A stretch of DNA of 59,500 bases, from assembly GCA_004369085.1 (NCBI GenBank), contig ML210283.1, positions 24,035-83,534 of the forward strand, read 5' to 3'. The stretch comes from Coprinopsis marcescibilis (Eukaryota > Basidiomycota > Agaricomycetes > Agaricales > Psathyrellaceae). Positions 32,814 to 44,500 of this stretch are shown here, one piece after another. Every line of letters starts with the position of its first letter. Positions within the stretch are counted from its first letter, which is position 1. A program made the position numbers and the translations under genes. The notes under the pieces were generated by a model. It saw only the letters and a list, made by a program, of their open reading frames with translations. It ran no database searches and had not been told where the DNA came from.

Positions 32814-34683
32814 TTAATCACGAGTGAGAGCAGCTTTGGGCGACTGGATTGGTGGAGGTCTATCCTTCTTTGGTCTCGAGCGCTTCGGAGCTCTTGCCAT
32901 AGACTCGTTATCGGAGCTACTCCCATATTCGGATTGTGGAGAGCGATCCTGTATCGTATGAAGGACAGGAACCATCCGCGGTCTTTGTCTAGAGGCCTTA
33001 GACTTGCGTGTACGCTAGTAATTGACCTTGTTAGAACCAGGATCAAGGGCAAGAAGGGCAAGACTCACTGCTGAAGATGAGCTACTAAACTCGGTCCTTG
33101 CCGGTGTCGACCGGCCACCCCAGACAGAGGACATATTGGTACGCGTGGATGGCTCGTAAAAGTCGGACGTGCTAAATGGGTACTCGGAGGCGTCGGTGAA
33201 TGAAGCCACTGATGAGCGCTGGGAGGACTTGGCGTTGTATATCGGCAAGACCTTTTCTGATGCCGGTTGGGAAACCAGACCGAGGAAGGGGAGAGCCGAG
33301 AGGAAGGAGAAGTAGCCAAATCTGCGATGCAGAATAATGACGACGACGCTCAAGATCATCAGGAATGCAACCCCACTGCTGAAAGTGACGCCGAAGATGA
33401 GCCCTGGACTGGGAGCAGTGCTTTCTATCCCGAGTTCAGCACCACTGCCGCTCGAAGACCTGTCAAGCTATCAGTATGGCCAAGCTGTGTAACGAGGTTA
33501 ATTTCTTACGATTGCTGACCCGTGGTAGCTTGGTATATGTTGGCAAAGTCTACGCCGAATCTTGAAGCAGTGCTATTGGTGTCCTGGTCGCCATTAAAGG
33601 TGACGCGTAGCGTTTGAATCTCTCCGTTCAAGCCAGAAGCAAAATATAACAATTGTTGGTGTCGTTCTGTAACCTGTTTTGCATTAAATGTCTCTTCTTG
33701 CTGATTATTCATGCGGACGGTGTATCCACCATAGCTCGGACCAGTGGGACCATAAAGTGCGATAGCGTGTCCTAATGAAAAAGAGTTTAGGAAGGCAATA
33801 TTGAGGGCGATGGAACTAATTATGTACCCTGGATTTTGATCATGATTAGTTGCCTGTATAGTTTATAGTTTAGACTGTGGAATCAAACTTACTTTAAACC
33901 TCAGCAGCATCTCTGAGTTTATGGTGCTCGTGAAACTGTAGAGGATTCTATATCAACGCCTGCGTTGGAATGAAGCGGAGAGAGACTAACTGTCCGGTTC
34001 CGCCGAGAAACCCATTGTACTCGCTGGGTGGGTCCGTGTCCCATCTTGAGTCTGACTGAATGTATTCAAATCTTTCCAGCGAATCATTTTGTTGTTGGGT
34101 ATCTTGAATCGTTCGCACATTCAGTTTCGATCCGACGCTGCCTATTGTGCTCTTCACGACGAGCTGTGGTTTGAATGCAGGTGAGATTTCGCGGCTTGGA
34201 GTTTAAGTTCAAGTCACACATTGCACATACGTAGTCAACGTCGAGCCACTGCCTGTCAGCACTCGTCGGTCTGTTGCGTATTGTCACTTCATGCCTGCCC
34301 ATTTCCAGTCTCTGGTCGGGCTTCCATAGCTCTGCTCGAAAGGCATCAGGCGATGCATTTCCCTCGCCCGTTGTAACGAGTTCCCCATCCAAAGTAACTT
34401 CATAGCGACCGTGGTTGCCTCTGCGTGCTCCATAGATCCCGACCTCAGTCCCGGAGAAAGTGAAGGTCATAGACGCATCCCGTGTTTCTGTGGCGAAGAA
34501 GGTGCTTTGTGAGTACCTGTTATTGGTTGGAAACTATGTTAGGACACACTGGGCACAAGAATACGGAGGGAGGACTGACCGCGAGGTTTGAGAGTCCTGC
34601 TCCGCCTCTCCAGGTACCCATAGGTTTCTCGAGTACCTGAGCAAGGGAGAGGTGTCTTCGATGGTGAGTTGGAGCTCTGCCAT
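32814..34683 (-). CDS. Paralog C: diverged single-pass membrane protein of the A/B family
   Basis: Proposed exons 34580-34683, 34231-34516, 33991-34163, 33893-33935, 33828 (one base), 33510-33771, 33069-33459 and 32814-33014 give 486 residues. Domain 1 shows LTIEDTSPLLRYSRNLWVPG, YSQSTFFATETRDASMTFTF and IYGARRGNHGRYEVTLDG; domain 2 shows FLGGTGHFTS, RFKGHAIALYGPTGPSYGGY and LRVTFNGDQDTNSTASRFGV. The helix (~309-332) ends in VVVIILHRRFGYF and the tail is Ser/Arg-rich. The first three introns match A and B in position. Two extra introns flank a single G that completes the Gly codon of RFKG; the segment GGxGH-(14)-G then has the same length as in B. An alternative 37-base exon (33817-33853) also keeps frame but inserts 12 residues and uses a poor donor. 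The PPxY motif of A and B is missing. Confidence 0.75.
33828..33828 (-). other. Candidate one-nucleotide microexon in paralog C
   Basis: On the minus strand the order is AATCCAG, G, GTACAT: an acceptor, one base, and a donor. The upstream intron (33829-33892) has GTAAGT and an ACTAAT branch box; the downstream one (33772-33827) has a CCTAAAC branch box and CATTAG acceptor. Confidence 0.5.
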
Positions 34684-35855
34684 GGGGGGCTCTTGCAGTC
34701 AATACAGGCGGGGTCTCCATTCAAGCAAGGCAGGCATATATTAAATGAACGAAGCTGTACCGCAGTCACCTTAGTGTCCGCTGGTCACGGCGAGTAAAGG
34801 GGGAGAGGATCACATCAGAGCATTGATTGACGAAAGTGAATTGTTACCTCCATCACTGCTCATCACTGCCATGTTTGAGCTCTGGTTCAGAAAGTCGCCA
34901 TGATGGGCGTCGCGTGTGGGTCTCAAATGAGGGCTTGGTAACCACTGTGACCTCTACCGGGCTTCAGGGATTGTGGCGACGGTCACGATTGGCATAGGTT
35001 TCCTGACAGGTCTTGAATTGATCCTGGCAAATCCCTTGGAGACCTCGTTCGTCATAACCTTTACACCGGCAGGCACAGATCCGTGCAATTTCGGTTTAGC
35101 CTTTTAAAGTGGATGTCGTCAATCTGAGAGTTGGGCAAGTCGAAAGTTAGGGCAAATGGAATGCATGCCATAAATTTCATCACTCAGCGACCACGATCGG
35201 CATTATTTCACCAAAGATACGCCGCCAAATGTTGAACTCTAGACGCTAAATTATCAGCGCTATGATGCAACACAAGGTTAGTTTCCTGGTCAATTCAAAC
35301 CAATCTCAGTCTCCCGACACGACAACTACGGCCCCTTGTGCGAGCTCAGCACTAACTGTACAGTCGGTCCATGGATTCCCCGGCGTCATTAGCGCCTGTC
35401 CCCGCGAACACGAGACTGTAAGATTGAACTGGCAGGGCGCTAATGCGTACCCAGAGATCATCATCACACAGTGACGGCGCGCGCAGAATTCCATCACCCT
35501 TTAGTCCTCCTTGGGCGCATGTTTCAAGACACAGCTTCGAACGTGATGGTTGGCGACGTCGGGACCAGCTAAACTGACGTTTCGAAGGATTTCCAGATAT
35601 TTCCAGACCCCACTTGACGAACGGTTGGATTGGCATGGGGTTGAGAAGTCTGGCGGTTACGAAAATAGATTCGCGGAAGAGATGGTTCCGCATAACTACG
35701 CTTCATAACCTTCCGAAGATAACAGGGACACACAGAGCCGGATAGAGTATACGGCATCCCACCCCTCCGACAAACAGTTTTGTTCAGCAAGGAAGTTCGC
35801 GACTCGAATCAGATGAGCTCGCGGCCACACACTTCATAGCCCAAATCTCTCGAAC
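34684..35855. other. Divergent spacer between paralog C and the HIT-finger gene
   Basis: Upstream regions of two divergent genes. An AT-rich TTAATATATG on the minus strand near 34735 could be the paralog C core promoter. The reading frames here show nothing recognisable. Confidence 0.4.
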
Positions 35856-36691
35856 ATGGCTCCCAAAAAGCACGAACCTGCGAAATGCCAGGTCTGCTCG
35901 GCCAATGCTTCTAAATATACCTGCGCACAATGTAAAATTGTCTAGTGTGTGTCCTGATTTACCTTCGGTTAATATGCTGTTTCGCTGAATTTTGTTAGTT
36001 GCTCAGTAGCGTGCTACAAAAGTCATAAAGGTGTCTATATAGGCTTTAGCAAGGACTTGAAGCTTTACTAAAGCAGTCACTGCTAGCTTCCTCCTGCGGG
36101 CAGCAAGACAGTGTCGAAGGACAAATTACTGAAGCGTTAGGACTTCAAGTTCCGAATGATAGTATGTTTATCGACCTGATGTCATCTATCACTGGCCTTA
36201 CAATGTTTTATAGACGAAAAGAAGCCCAAAGAGGAGGAACCTTTGAGCGACCCGGTCGTATTGCGGCCACTAACCTCACTCAAATGGCCCTACGTGCCTG
36301 AAGAATCCGCTTACCCAGATCCACTTAAGCGAGACGACCCCAAAGCTCTCCAACTCTCTCACTACGAGGCCATAGGTCAGTAGTATATACTATCACAACC
36401 AGCGGTATTCAACTCCAAACAGCGACATCACCCGCCATCCGACGCATCCTCGAAAGTCGTCAGAACCTCCCAGCCCTTCTAGAATCCATCGACAAACTAC
36501 GAGGTCGGGACCGCGATGAAGCACTGCAAAGGGCACTGAGAGTGACCCCTACAGATGTCACGACATCATCGCAACCAAAAGAGATGTCGGAAGACGTATT
36601 AGCCCTGCGGGAACTGGCAGAAGCTGTGGAAGCTGCCGTCCGAGGACAAAATTCTCTGGCCCTGGGTTTGAACTGGGAAGGAGACGCATAA
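35856..36691 (+). CDS. HIT-type zinc-finger protein
   Basis: Five exons (35856-35944, 35999-36030, 36087-36161, 36214-36375, 36423-36691) give 208 residues. The N-terminal zf-HIT domain is complete: Cys11, Cys14, Cys23, Cys26, Cys31, Cys35, His39 and Cys44. The last ligand is reached only with the acceptor at 36086 (CTGCTAG), which supports that splice. After it come an acidic linker, the motif SLKWPYVPEESAYPDPLKRD and a helical C-terminal half (SPAIRRILESRQNLPALLES). Zf-HIT proteins act in snoRNP (C/D box) assembly with Hsp90/R2TP or in chromatin-remodelling complexes; the small size resembles Hit1/ZNHIT3, but I do not assign an ortholog. Confidence 0.85.
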
Positions 36692-37132
36692 ATGACCAAG
36701 GTCGCATGACCCTGGTCCACTGTGCACATGCGTGTGATAAGGCTGCTGAGCTCGACGGAGACTGTCAACAGCCAACATCGTGGGATGGCCAGCTGTGTTG
36801 GGAAGTCAACTGAACCGACCAATGTACAGTACGACAACACTCGCACAAGTAAGTAGATGAATGTATTGATACTGAATGAATGATTCCAACAAGGAACCCC
36901 ATATCATCTATGTAATGAGATTCCTGTTCTTCAATCTTCTCCTTCTCCTGCCGCATGTCCTGCCTCAACCACCTTCCAGCGCATTCACAAACTCTAAGAT
37001 GGTGTTATATCTATCAGCTTCGAGACATTCTTCTTTGCGAGGTGTAGACGAATATAAAAGATTACAAAATAAAATTGTCCGTTGCTGGTTCCGGGTTCAT
37101 GAATCAATCTTCCGTGTCCTGGCGGTGTATCG
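36692..37132. other. Convergent spacer
   Basis: 3' flanks of the HIT-finger gene and the mitochondrial carrier; no gene recognised. Confidence 0.5.
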
Positions 37133-38807
37133 TTAAGGTGGGATCAAAAATTCTTTGACCTAGAGGTGCCATAGATGAGTTACCATGTTCGACATAGAGA
37201 ATAACAGATGAATATTACCAGTTCGTAAGTGAAGAAGGATGTAGCAATGCTCGGTGCAACTTTGACTAAAAGTTGTTATAATCAGCACCCCGTTAAACAA
37301 GGAAAAGGGCATAGACTTACGCAGATTGGGCCAAAGTCCGCGATACAGCCCTTGAATACCCTCTGTTCTCACCGTTCCCTTGAGAGCATCGATCGCACCA
37401 TTATACTTGATATTTCCACCCTGCATACCAGTGACTTGCATCTTCCGTCGCAAAACGTCGAAAGGATATGTCAAAGTTTGCGAAATAGAACCTACACGAG
37501 CAAGTCAGGAACACATCCCGCAAACCTTAATACACAAACTCACCTGCCAGAGCACCACACGACAGCTTTCTCCACGCACTGCTCTTTCCAGGTGGGGTGA
37601 TCACCCCTCGCAAGAACTCGTACGCGGCAAAGTTGATTCCGACATACGGAGCAACCCCGACAGCCGTTGTCACCAACCCTCGATATAATGCACGGAACCC
37701 TCCCTCCTCGCGCATAACCTTGAGAGTCATGCCCCAGATTGTCAGTTCGCTCTTGGTGTAGGGGGAGACGGTGGAAGCGGCGGCCCGGACAGCAGAGGAG
37801 GTATGATAAGCTGAAGAAAGTGTCGGTCTAGAAGGTGGTGAAGATGATATAGAGCCTGCAATGGCGGCCGCACCAGCAGGTAGGGGTTGGGGTGCTGAAA
37901 AGCTAACCGAAGCTGTCGCTATCGAGAGTCGTGATCGGACCAGGTCCAACGGATATGTAGAGCCTGAGTTTAAAAGTCAAAGGATGCAAAATAGGGCCGC
38001 ATTCGAGGTACGCACAGACTGAGGTGATTCCAGCGAGTGCACCCGCAGCCAACCGGGTTGGCGTGTCCAATTCCCTAAGCCCATTGTTGGTGAAGAGTTT
38101 CTTCAATTGTTCGTAGGTTGTGAATTGCACGGCGCTGCGAAATAGAGTTAAGCTCCGGGATAAGGTTTGGTGAAATTAGAAGAACGGGGTACCTATAGGG
38201 AACGATCCGTACGCAATTAATTCCATTGCCTCTCATGAATCCTCTGAATCCTTCTTCCTTCCACATCCGAACAAGACTCCGCCAAACACCCTTGTACTCG
38301 GCACTTGTGCCGCGGGGCTGTACCTGTCTAGACAAAGACAAAGAAATGAGCATCCCAGATAACCCGAATTGGAGACGGTGATAAATTTAGACGCGCAAAT
38401 TGGTGGGGTTGAATGCATGTTGCCGTTACGGTAACAAGACCGTCAGCGTGCATGGACGCCAGCGGAATGCGGCAAACGGTACGACCCGACGAATTGAAAC
38501 GTTGCGAGCGGGTGTATCAGGGCTTTAACACGTACTGGATGATCTTCAAACGTTCGAGAGGACTGACGACTGTCCTTGATGCTGCTCCCGCACATCCTCC
38601 AGCTGTACCAAAGTCAGGTCAGGTCCACTGCTAAGCCACGAGGAAAAACACACCGATAAAGTATGATGCCACCTGTGGGCTGAGAAACAGAACACTCTTC
38701 TTCTGAACTGAACCATCAGTGGCGACCTGTGGACTGATAGATGATTGGGGAGTTGTTGGTTTAGTACTCGAGGATGCCGAGGTCGTCGATGAGCTCGGGA
38801 CGCTCAT
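37133..38807 (-). CDS. Mitochondrial carrier (SLC25 family)
   Basis: Eight exons (38654-38807, 38536-38602, 38193-38327, 38016-38134, 37544-37963, 37321-37491, 37219-37265, 37133-37159) give 379 residues. Three carrier repeats each show the P-x-[DE]-x-x-[KR] signature: SPLERLKI, YPLDLVRSR and YPFDVLRRK, with follow-on motifs GFRGFMRGNGINCVRIVPYS, GFRALYRGLVTTAVGVAPY and GLYRGLWPNLLKVAPSIATS. The N terminus is Ser/Thr-rich; repeat 2 has a ~55-residue Pro/Ser/Ala insert. The pattern (RGNGINCVRI, QFTTYEQLKK) resembles the branch with yeast YPR011C (adenosine phosphosulfate carrier) and animal CoA/ATP-Mg carriers. The inner mitochondrial membrane is expected; the substrate is not certain. The second intron (38328-38535, 208 bp) is unusually long for this window. 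Confidence 0.88.
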
Positions 38808-41561
38808 GATGATGATAGTGACGTATAGAAGGTTGTAGGGGTAGGCTGGGGGATGGTTTGTCGCATGAACGAAGTGTCGGTATCGCCTCGAAGCCTCCTG
38901 CTAGACGAAGATGCCAAGTAATACCTGTGTCGATGAATATCCCCCCTCGATGTTCCTGGGGTATATCTGGTATCCTACGTCTCCTACGTCCTGGACGACT
39001 CTGAAAGCGACCAGCAGGACTTCTACAAGTCAGTTAGAAGGTGTAAGGTCCGACGAAAGTGACAAACTGTGGCTAACCCAAGAATTTTGGCATCATGGCG
39101 TTTGGCGGTGTAAAGCATCACGTGCATCTGACTGTTGTTGCGCCATTGCTTCCGTTCCGAGTCGCCTGGGCTTGTCGACCTCCATGATGACCGCCAATCG
39201 CTGGCCAGTGCGCGCCCGGCCATTCCGTTATCGACCCCCTTCGCTGGTCTTATCGTCCCTGATATACATATGCGCGGGTCTTGCGGAACTCCACAGGGCA
39301 ACTTCAGGCGAACAGGCTTCAGCGACTGGACTGGATCGGGCCAACTTGGCATTGGGGGCTGAAAGGCTTCACCCGGGCTTGTCTTTGGCCGGGCAGGGGG
39401 CATGCAAAATGACGACATGCTGTGGATGTAATTGCTATTGTCACTACGGGGACATGTATCCCTCAAGCGTCCCTCTGTCTACTGTCTACTGTCTACCTGA
39501 ATTAGCACCCGTCAGTCGCACACTAGAGCCACATTGGCTAGGGCTTCCACCCTCTGGGACGACCTAGCCTTATCCTTCACGTAACCTTCAAGGAGCTGGC
39601 GACCGTGGCCCCTTGGGTTCAAATTGATACCTATCTCTGTCGACACTACTGCCTTTGCCGACTACTTCGCTTGTAAGGTGGACTGGGGTACCCTGAACGA
39701 CACAGCCGTCTTCTATTTAACTTCATTGGAGAATGTCACGGTCGGTGTACTTTCAGCTCCTGGATCATCCGGGATCGGGAGAAGGCATCGACTAACCACG
39801 GTGGAAGATACAAGGAGATCAGGGACTGCGTGGTGTATGGATCCGCAGTCCAATGGCAAAGTTTGTGTGTTCTGAACGAAGATCGGTGAGGAGGCCTGAT
39901 TACTTCAGTGAATATCGGTCGAGGTTACTACTGCGCGCCGCAGACACACTTCTCCTTTCAAGGCTTTCCTTCCCTTTCATGGCACCGACGTACCCGAGCC
40001 GGTTTCCTGCAATCAGGCTCCGACATGTCGGTTGTATGATCATGGCTGCGTGGTTGACCTCCTTTTCCTTGATAGTATCAATCAACACAGAAGGTCGCCT
40101 TGTGATGACTGTGGGTAGATCCAAGCTTCTCCTTCATTTTGAAGCTAGATGGATCAGATGAACTATCAACTATTTGCTATCGCATATGGGCACGGACAGT
40201 GCCGACACTCCGCGTGGGTAGGACATAAAATCTTGTCCATGCTGTCTATGTATATGGTCTCACAGTTAATAAGGGTGCAGTTAAACGATCCATGTTAATC
40301 CTTACTCGGTGAAATGAAACTATAGACAATGTTCATTTCTTGGACTAGATATGTTACGAAAGGATTTGTGACAGTTCACTGCCTTTCGTCTTCACAAATG
40401 TATGCAATACAGACAGCGCAGGTCAGTTGACTGAAGCATCTTCCGTTTCAACCGCTTCCATCTGTGTTGTGTTCGCGTGACCCGAGATACTAAGACCGAT
40501 AGTATTTACTTGATCATCGCAAATTTAGTAAGAGGAAGTTCCCCTTCAAGCTACCAGAATAGAAACGCCTGGCAATCTTCAACTGTACTAGTCTGTAGCC
40601 CGGAACTGAACAATATCTCTACCCGTAGTAAAACACTAGCGGTTAGAATATTTGTGAGTAGACCGGCCTGTCTGTTTTTGATTGTCCGGCACAAATATGC
40701 TGATGATGACGATAGGTGCCAACGGTTCAACCATAGCAGCCGGAGGGTCGTGCGACGTGATCTGGCGGTGTCTCAGACGACAGCGACGCTTACCTCCACC
40801 ACTACCACAAGCCAGTGCACAGATAGTTTGCTCTTCCACCAATGCCCCTTCTTCATAATTCTTAACATATCCTGGACGTCTTTTACTATATCTATTCGAA
40901 ATAGGCAAATTTCTAATCCGGTCATCGACTACCGCCCATCTACCTCATCAAGTATCAACCTCCCTACATCTGCTCGTACCTTGCGGTCAGGACTCAAGTG
41001 CTGAGGAGCCCATTACAATACTTGTGGGTCCTATTTTCCGTCTTTTGCATCATTTTTCTTGTCTGGGAGGCTGGAGGAGTTGCTCGTGCTGAAGCCAGGG
41101 TTTGCGGAGTTGGTTGGGCGTACCAGGGTTTCAAACAAGAGTTCCAGCTGGAAGCGATATGATTCCCGTGTGTCATAAAGCTTAGAATGAGTATTGCCTC
41201 CTTGCATTCTTCGTTCCCCGATCGGTCTTTTTCTACTGTTCGCCTCGAGGCAGTAGCCAGGCTTCCCGGAATCCTTGGCCCCATCGTGTGCGAAGCATGC
41301 TCAGCACCACTGGCTGAGTTTCAGCAGAATTTGGATGGTCAATTACTCCCTTCATTCTTCCTGTTCTGCCTTATCAGGGTCCCTGAATTGAGCTTTCGTA
41401 CATGGAATCGGATCTGGCTCCTGAGCTGACTTCTTTCTATGCAGAATTATTCCTAATCCAGCTATCCCGCCGCCGGTTGGCCCTCATTCTCGGCGTTAAG
41501 CGTCAGATTCGACGCAATTTAGCGAGCACTTACGCTTAGGCACTGAATTACATCGGCTGGG
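38808..41561. other. 2.7-kb gene-poor stretch
   Basis: Divergent upstream regions of the carrier and the RhoGAP gene. A 218-codon frame at 38911-39567 is overlapped by a 147-codon antisense frame; neither has a recognisable motif or splice links. A 7-bp unit (CTGTCTA) is repeated three times near 39475-39496. I see no supported gene. Confidence 0.4.
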
Positions 41562-44500
41562 ATGTCGCATTTGAATTCCTCCGGAACTGTCACGAGTCCA
41601 ACAGGAGGCCAACATAACACACTATCATCGCCGACAGCCAACTCGAGAGATGGCCATGTCCCCAGGAACCTTCCAACTATACCTGCCACTATCGCAGAAG
41701 CTTTGACTACTCGGAATTTGACCAGTCCAGTTTCAGTCTCTGCCAACGGTGTGGATATCAGCAAGGATAGGGGTGGAGTCAGTCAACAAAGTGGATCAGT
41801 CACCCAAACATATCATTATCACCCAGAGTCCGGCCATACGTCTGCTGTGACGCCTGCAAGCATATCTGCCTCGTTGCCTTCGTATGCGAACACGAATAAT
41901 TCGCCATCAATAACCGCATTGGATGCAAGATCAGACAACAAGTCCCCAGACATTAGTACCTCGACTCGCCGCTTCAGACCGCTTCCCCTCGTCAACTCTC
42001 CTCCATCGTCTGCTGCCTCGGTTCCCTCAAATTCTGCTCCAGTGGCTCCTGCTTCTGCACCGGCACCGCTCAGGATCGACACTCGTTCAAATCGCGAGTC
42101 ATTGCCGCCACCTGCTCCCCCGCCCAAGTCGCCCAGACACTGGAAGCCACCGAAGAAGACTTCTCCTCCTCCTCAAGTTCCAGCTGTTCCTCCACTCCAG
42201 ATGGGCAGCAGTCAGAGCAAGCCTTCAGCAACAGATCCCGTCTCACCACCCTCGTCGAACCAACAGCCGCAGCAGCAGCAACAACAACAGAGGCCACAAC
42301 CGCAGCGGCTCCAGAAGCAGAACACGAATGGACCTTCGCCTCAGCCGAACCTCTCTCGTTCACCAGCCCTACACGTTGCCTCACCTGCGCTCTCTCCTGC
42401 CTCGCAGTTACCCAGCCAGGCGCGTTCGCCGTCACCCCAACCTTCACAAACTTTCCGTTCACGATCACCTCACCCTCAACCCGCTCCGATCATCACATCT
42501 CATGCTTCGCAAGCACCATCGTCGACATCTAGGGGTCAAGCGAGTACCCCAACATCTACCACCGGTTCTTTTGGGAGCAACGCCTCGAAGATGATGCGAA
42601 TGTTCGTTGGGAGGCGAAAGAAGTCGGAGGACGCGACAACATTGTTCGGCAAAGTGGCAAACGAGGGATCGGCATCACTATCACAGAAACCATCACAGGC
42701 CCAGCTGTCTGGCAGTTCGGGGCGTGGCGAAGACGGGCCTAGGGCGCCGTGGAATGAGCAGAGGAAGGGTACAATGCCTTTGCCCAGCGGTTCGGCTCCT
42801 GCTGAGACGAACGCGTTGAGGACTGTGACGAGGAAACCCCCGCCAGCTTTCTCTTCAGCTGGACTCGACGTCATGCAACCTTCCAATCACAACCGGATGT
42901 CTCTGATTACTCTCAGCCCCGGTATCGCTTCAGCTGTGGATTACATGCGCGCCATCCCAATCGAGGAGATGAAGGTTGATGATCAGCCTCTACCGCCAAA
43001 GGCACAGGAATCGGTGAAGGTTAGATCTCCTCGGTCATTGCCCACCAAGCCTCCTCCACCTTCTACACCGATCCCTCCGCCTCCCACATTAGCGGCACAC
43101 TCTGTAACGTCATCAAGTTCGCCTCCGGAGAAAGACAAGGAGTCCGAACCTTCTCGCGAAACAAAGGAACCTGTCGAGACGAAAGAGATTTGGAGGAAGA
43201 GTGATTCCACCATCGGGCACAATACAATACGGAATGGTGGCACATCGCGGACGTCTCGCCCTGTTTCTATGGCTGAATCGTTCCAGTCCGCACACACGAT
43301 CATTCCCTCCAGCCGCCCTGGTTCGATAGGAAACGGAAACAAACGATGGAGTACCTTGACCGCAGATATGGAGTTCGGCGTGATGGTAGAGGAGGATGGG
43401 GAAGAGTCTGGGGACGACACCCGTGCCAAGGCCGGCTCAGCCTCCGCGAGTTCGGGTGAAGTTGCTCCCGCCAAAAAGCCGGCTTCGCCTTCTGCAAAGC
43501 AGCGGAATAGACGTTCAGTGTCTCTCAACGTTGGGATTTCTGGTTCTGTGGTTGCGCCTTCCTATATCGTTGCTAGCCAAACAGGCAACGATTCCACGCC
43601 GTTGGCACATTCTATCTCAGAGTCGGGGGTGTCGTCATCTTCTGCATCGAACAACCAAACACCTCAACAAATGCCAAGTCATAGGCATATTGGGGATCCG
43701 GAGAAAACGGCGTTTCCACATCAACCACCGCATCCCGCCAATGCAGAACAAAGCCAGGATAGCAGCACTGGGCAGCTAAGGTCGCCACCCATGAATTCTT
43801 TGCATCCTAACCACCACGGAGGCCATCTTCGTCCAGTACCACCAGGCCAGCAAGCAGGGTCGAACAGCAATCTTCGGGAAAGATTCACTGTTTGGGCTGG
43901 GAACGAACCTCTACGACCACCCTCACGCACATCTCCGGCTCCTCCGTCTGCCATGCCACCATTAGGGAATGGTACGTGTCGTTTTATTTGATTACTTCTG
44001 AAAGGTTAATCTGATCGTCTCCTTTGTTGATAGCTTCGCAGTCGCCGTATGGCTCTACGACCTCATTTAGGGCGACGACAGTCAGCATCACGAATAGCCT
44101 TGCACCGGCAGCTGGACTTGCCAGAAAGGCCGCTGAAAAGCTTGGTGGCATCGGGAAGAAGTGGGGGTTCAGCACGTCGTCGTCAGGTTCAGGCTATTCG
44201 TCGTCGTCATCAAACAGAGATGGGACTTCCTATTGGTCTGGGACAGATCAAGGCAATACATTGGGCCGTACCAACTCCAATCAATCATCACTTGCGTCAA
44301 GTATGAAGAGTGGGAGTGCCAGCAGTCATTTTGGCGATATCGTTCATCGTGTTCAGTTGCCTATGCGTGGAGACAAAAATTCAAGGAGGACCCCAAATGC
44401 GCCATCTGGGTCGTATAGTGTCAGCTCGAGCGTGACTAGCACTAGCACGTCGGAGTCTGATGCTTTCTTCTCGAACAGTGGCCCGTACCTGGGGGACATG

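Noticed and set aside
33817..33853. 37-base exon as alternative to the one-base exon in paralog C
   Set aside because: It keeps the frame but inserts 12 residues absent in A and B, needs a 39-bp intron and a poor donor (GTTCCA). Kept as the main alternative, not excluded.
38911..39567. 218-codon plus-strand frame
   Set aside because: A 147-codon frame lies antisense in the same place, no motif or splice partner is seen, and the peptide is low in helix- or strand-like patterns.
39601..39650. tRNA-like GGGTTCAAATTGA box
   Set aside because: No matching A box, acceptor stem or anticodon arm could be drawn around it.
40477..41004. 175-codon plus-strand frame upstream of the RhoGAP gene
   Set aside because: No motif; Ser/Thr-rich as expected from composition, and no splice signal leads into the next exon in frame.
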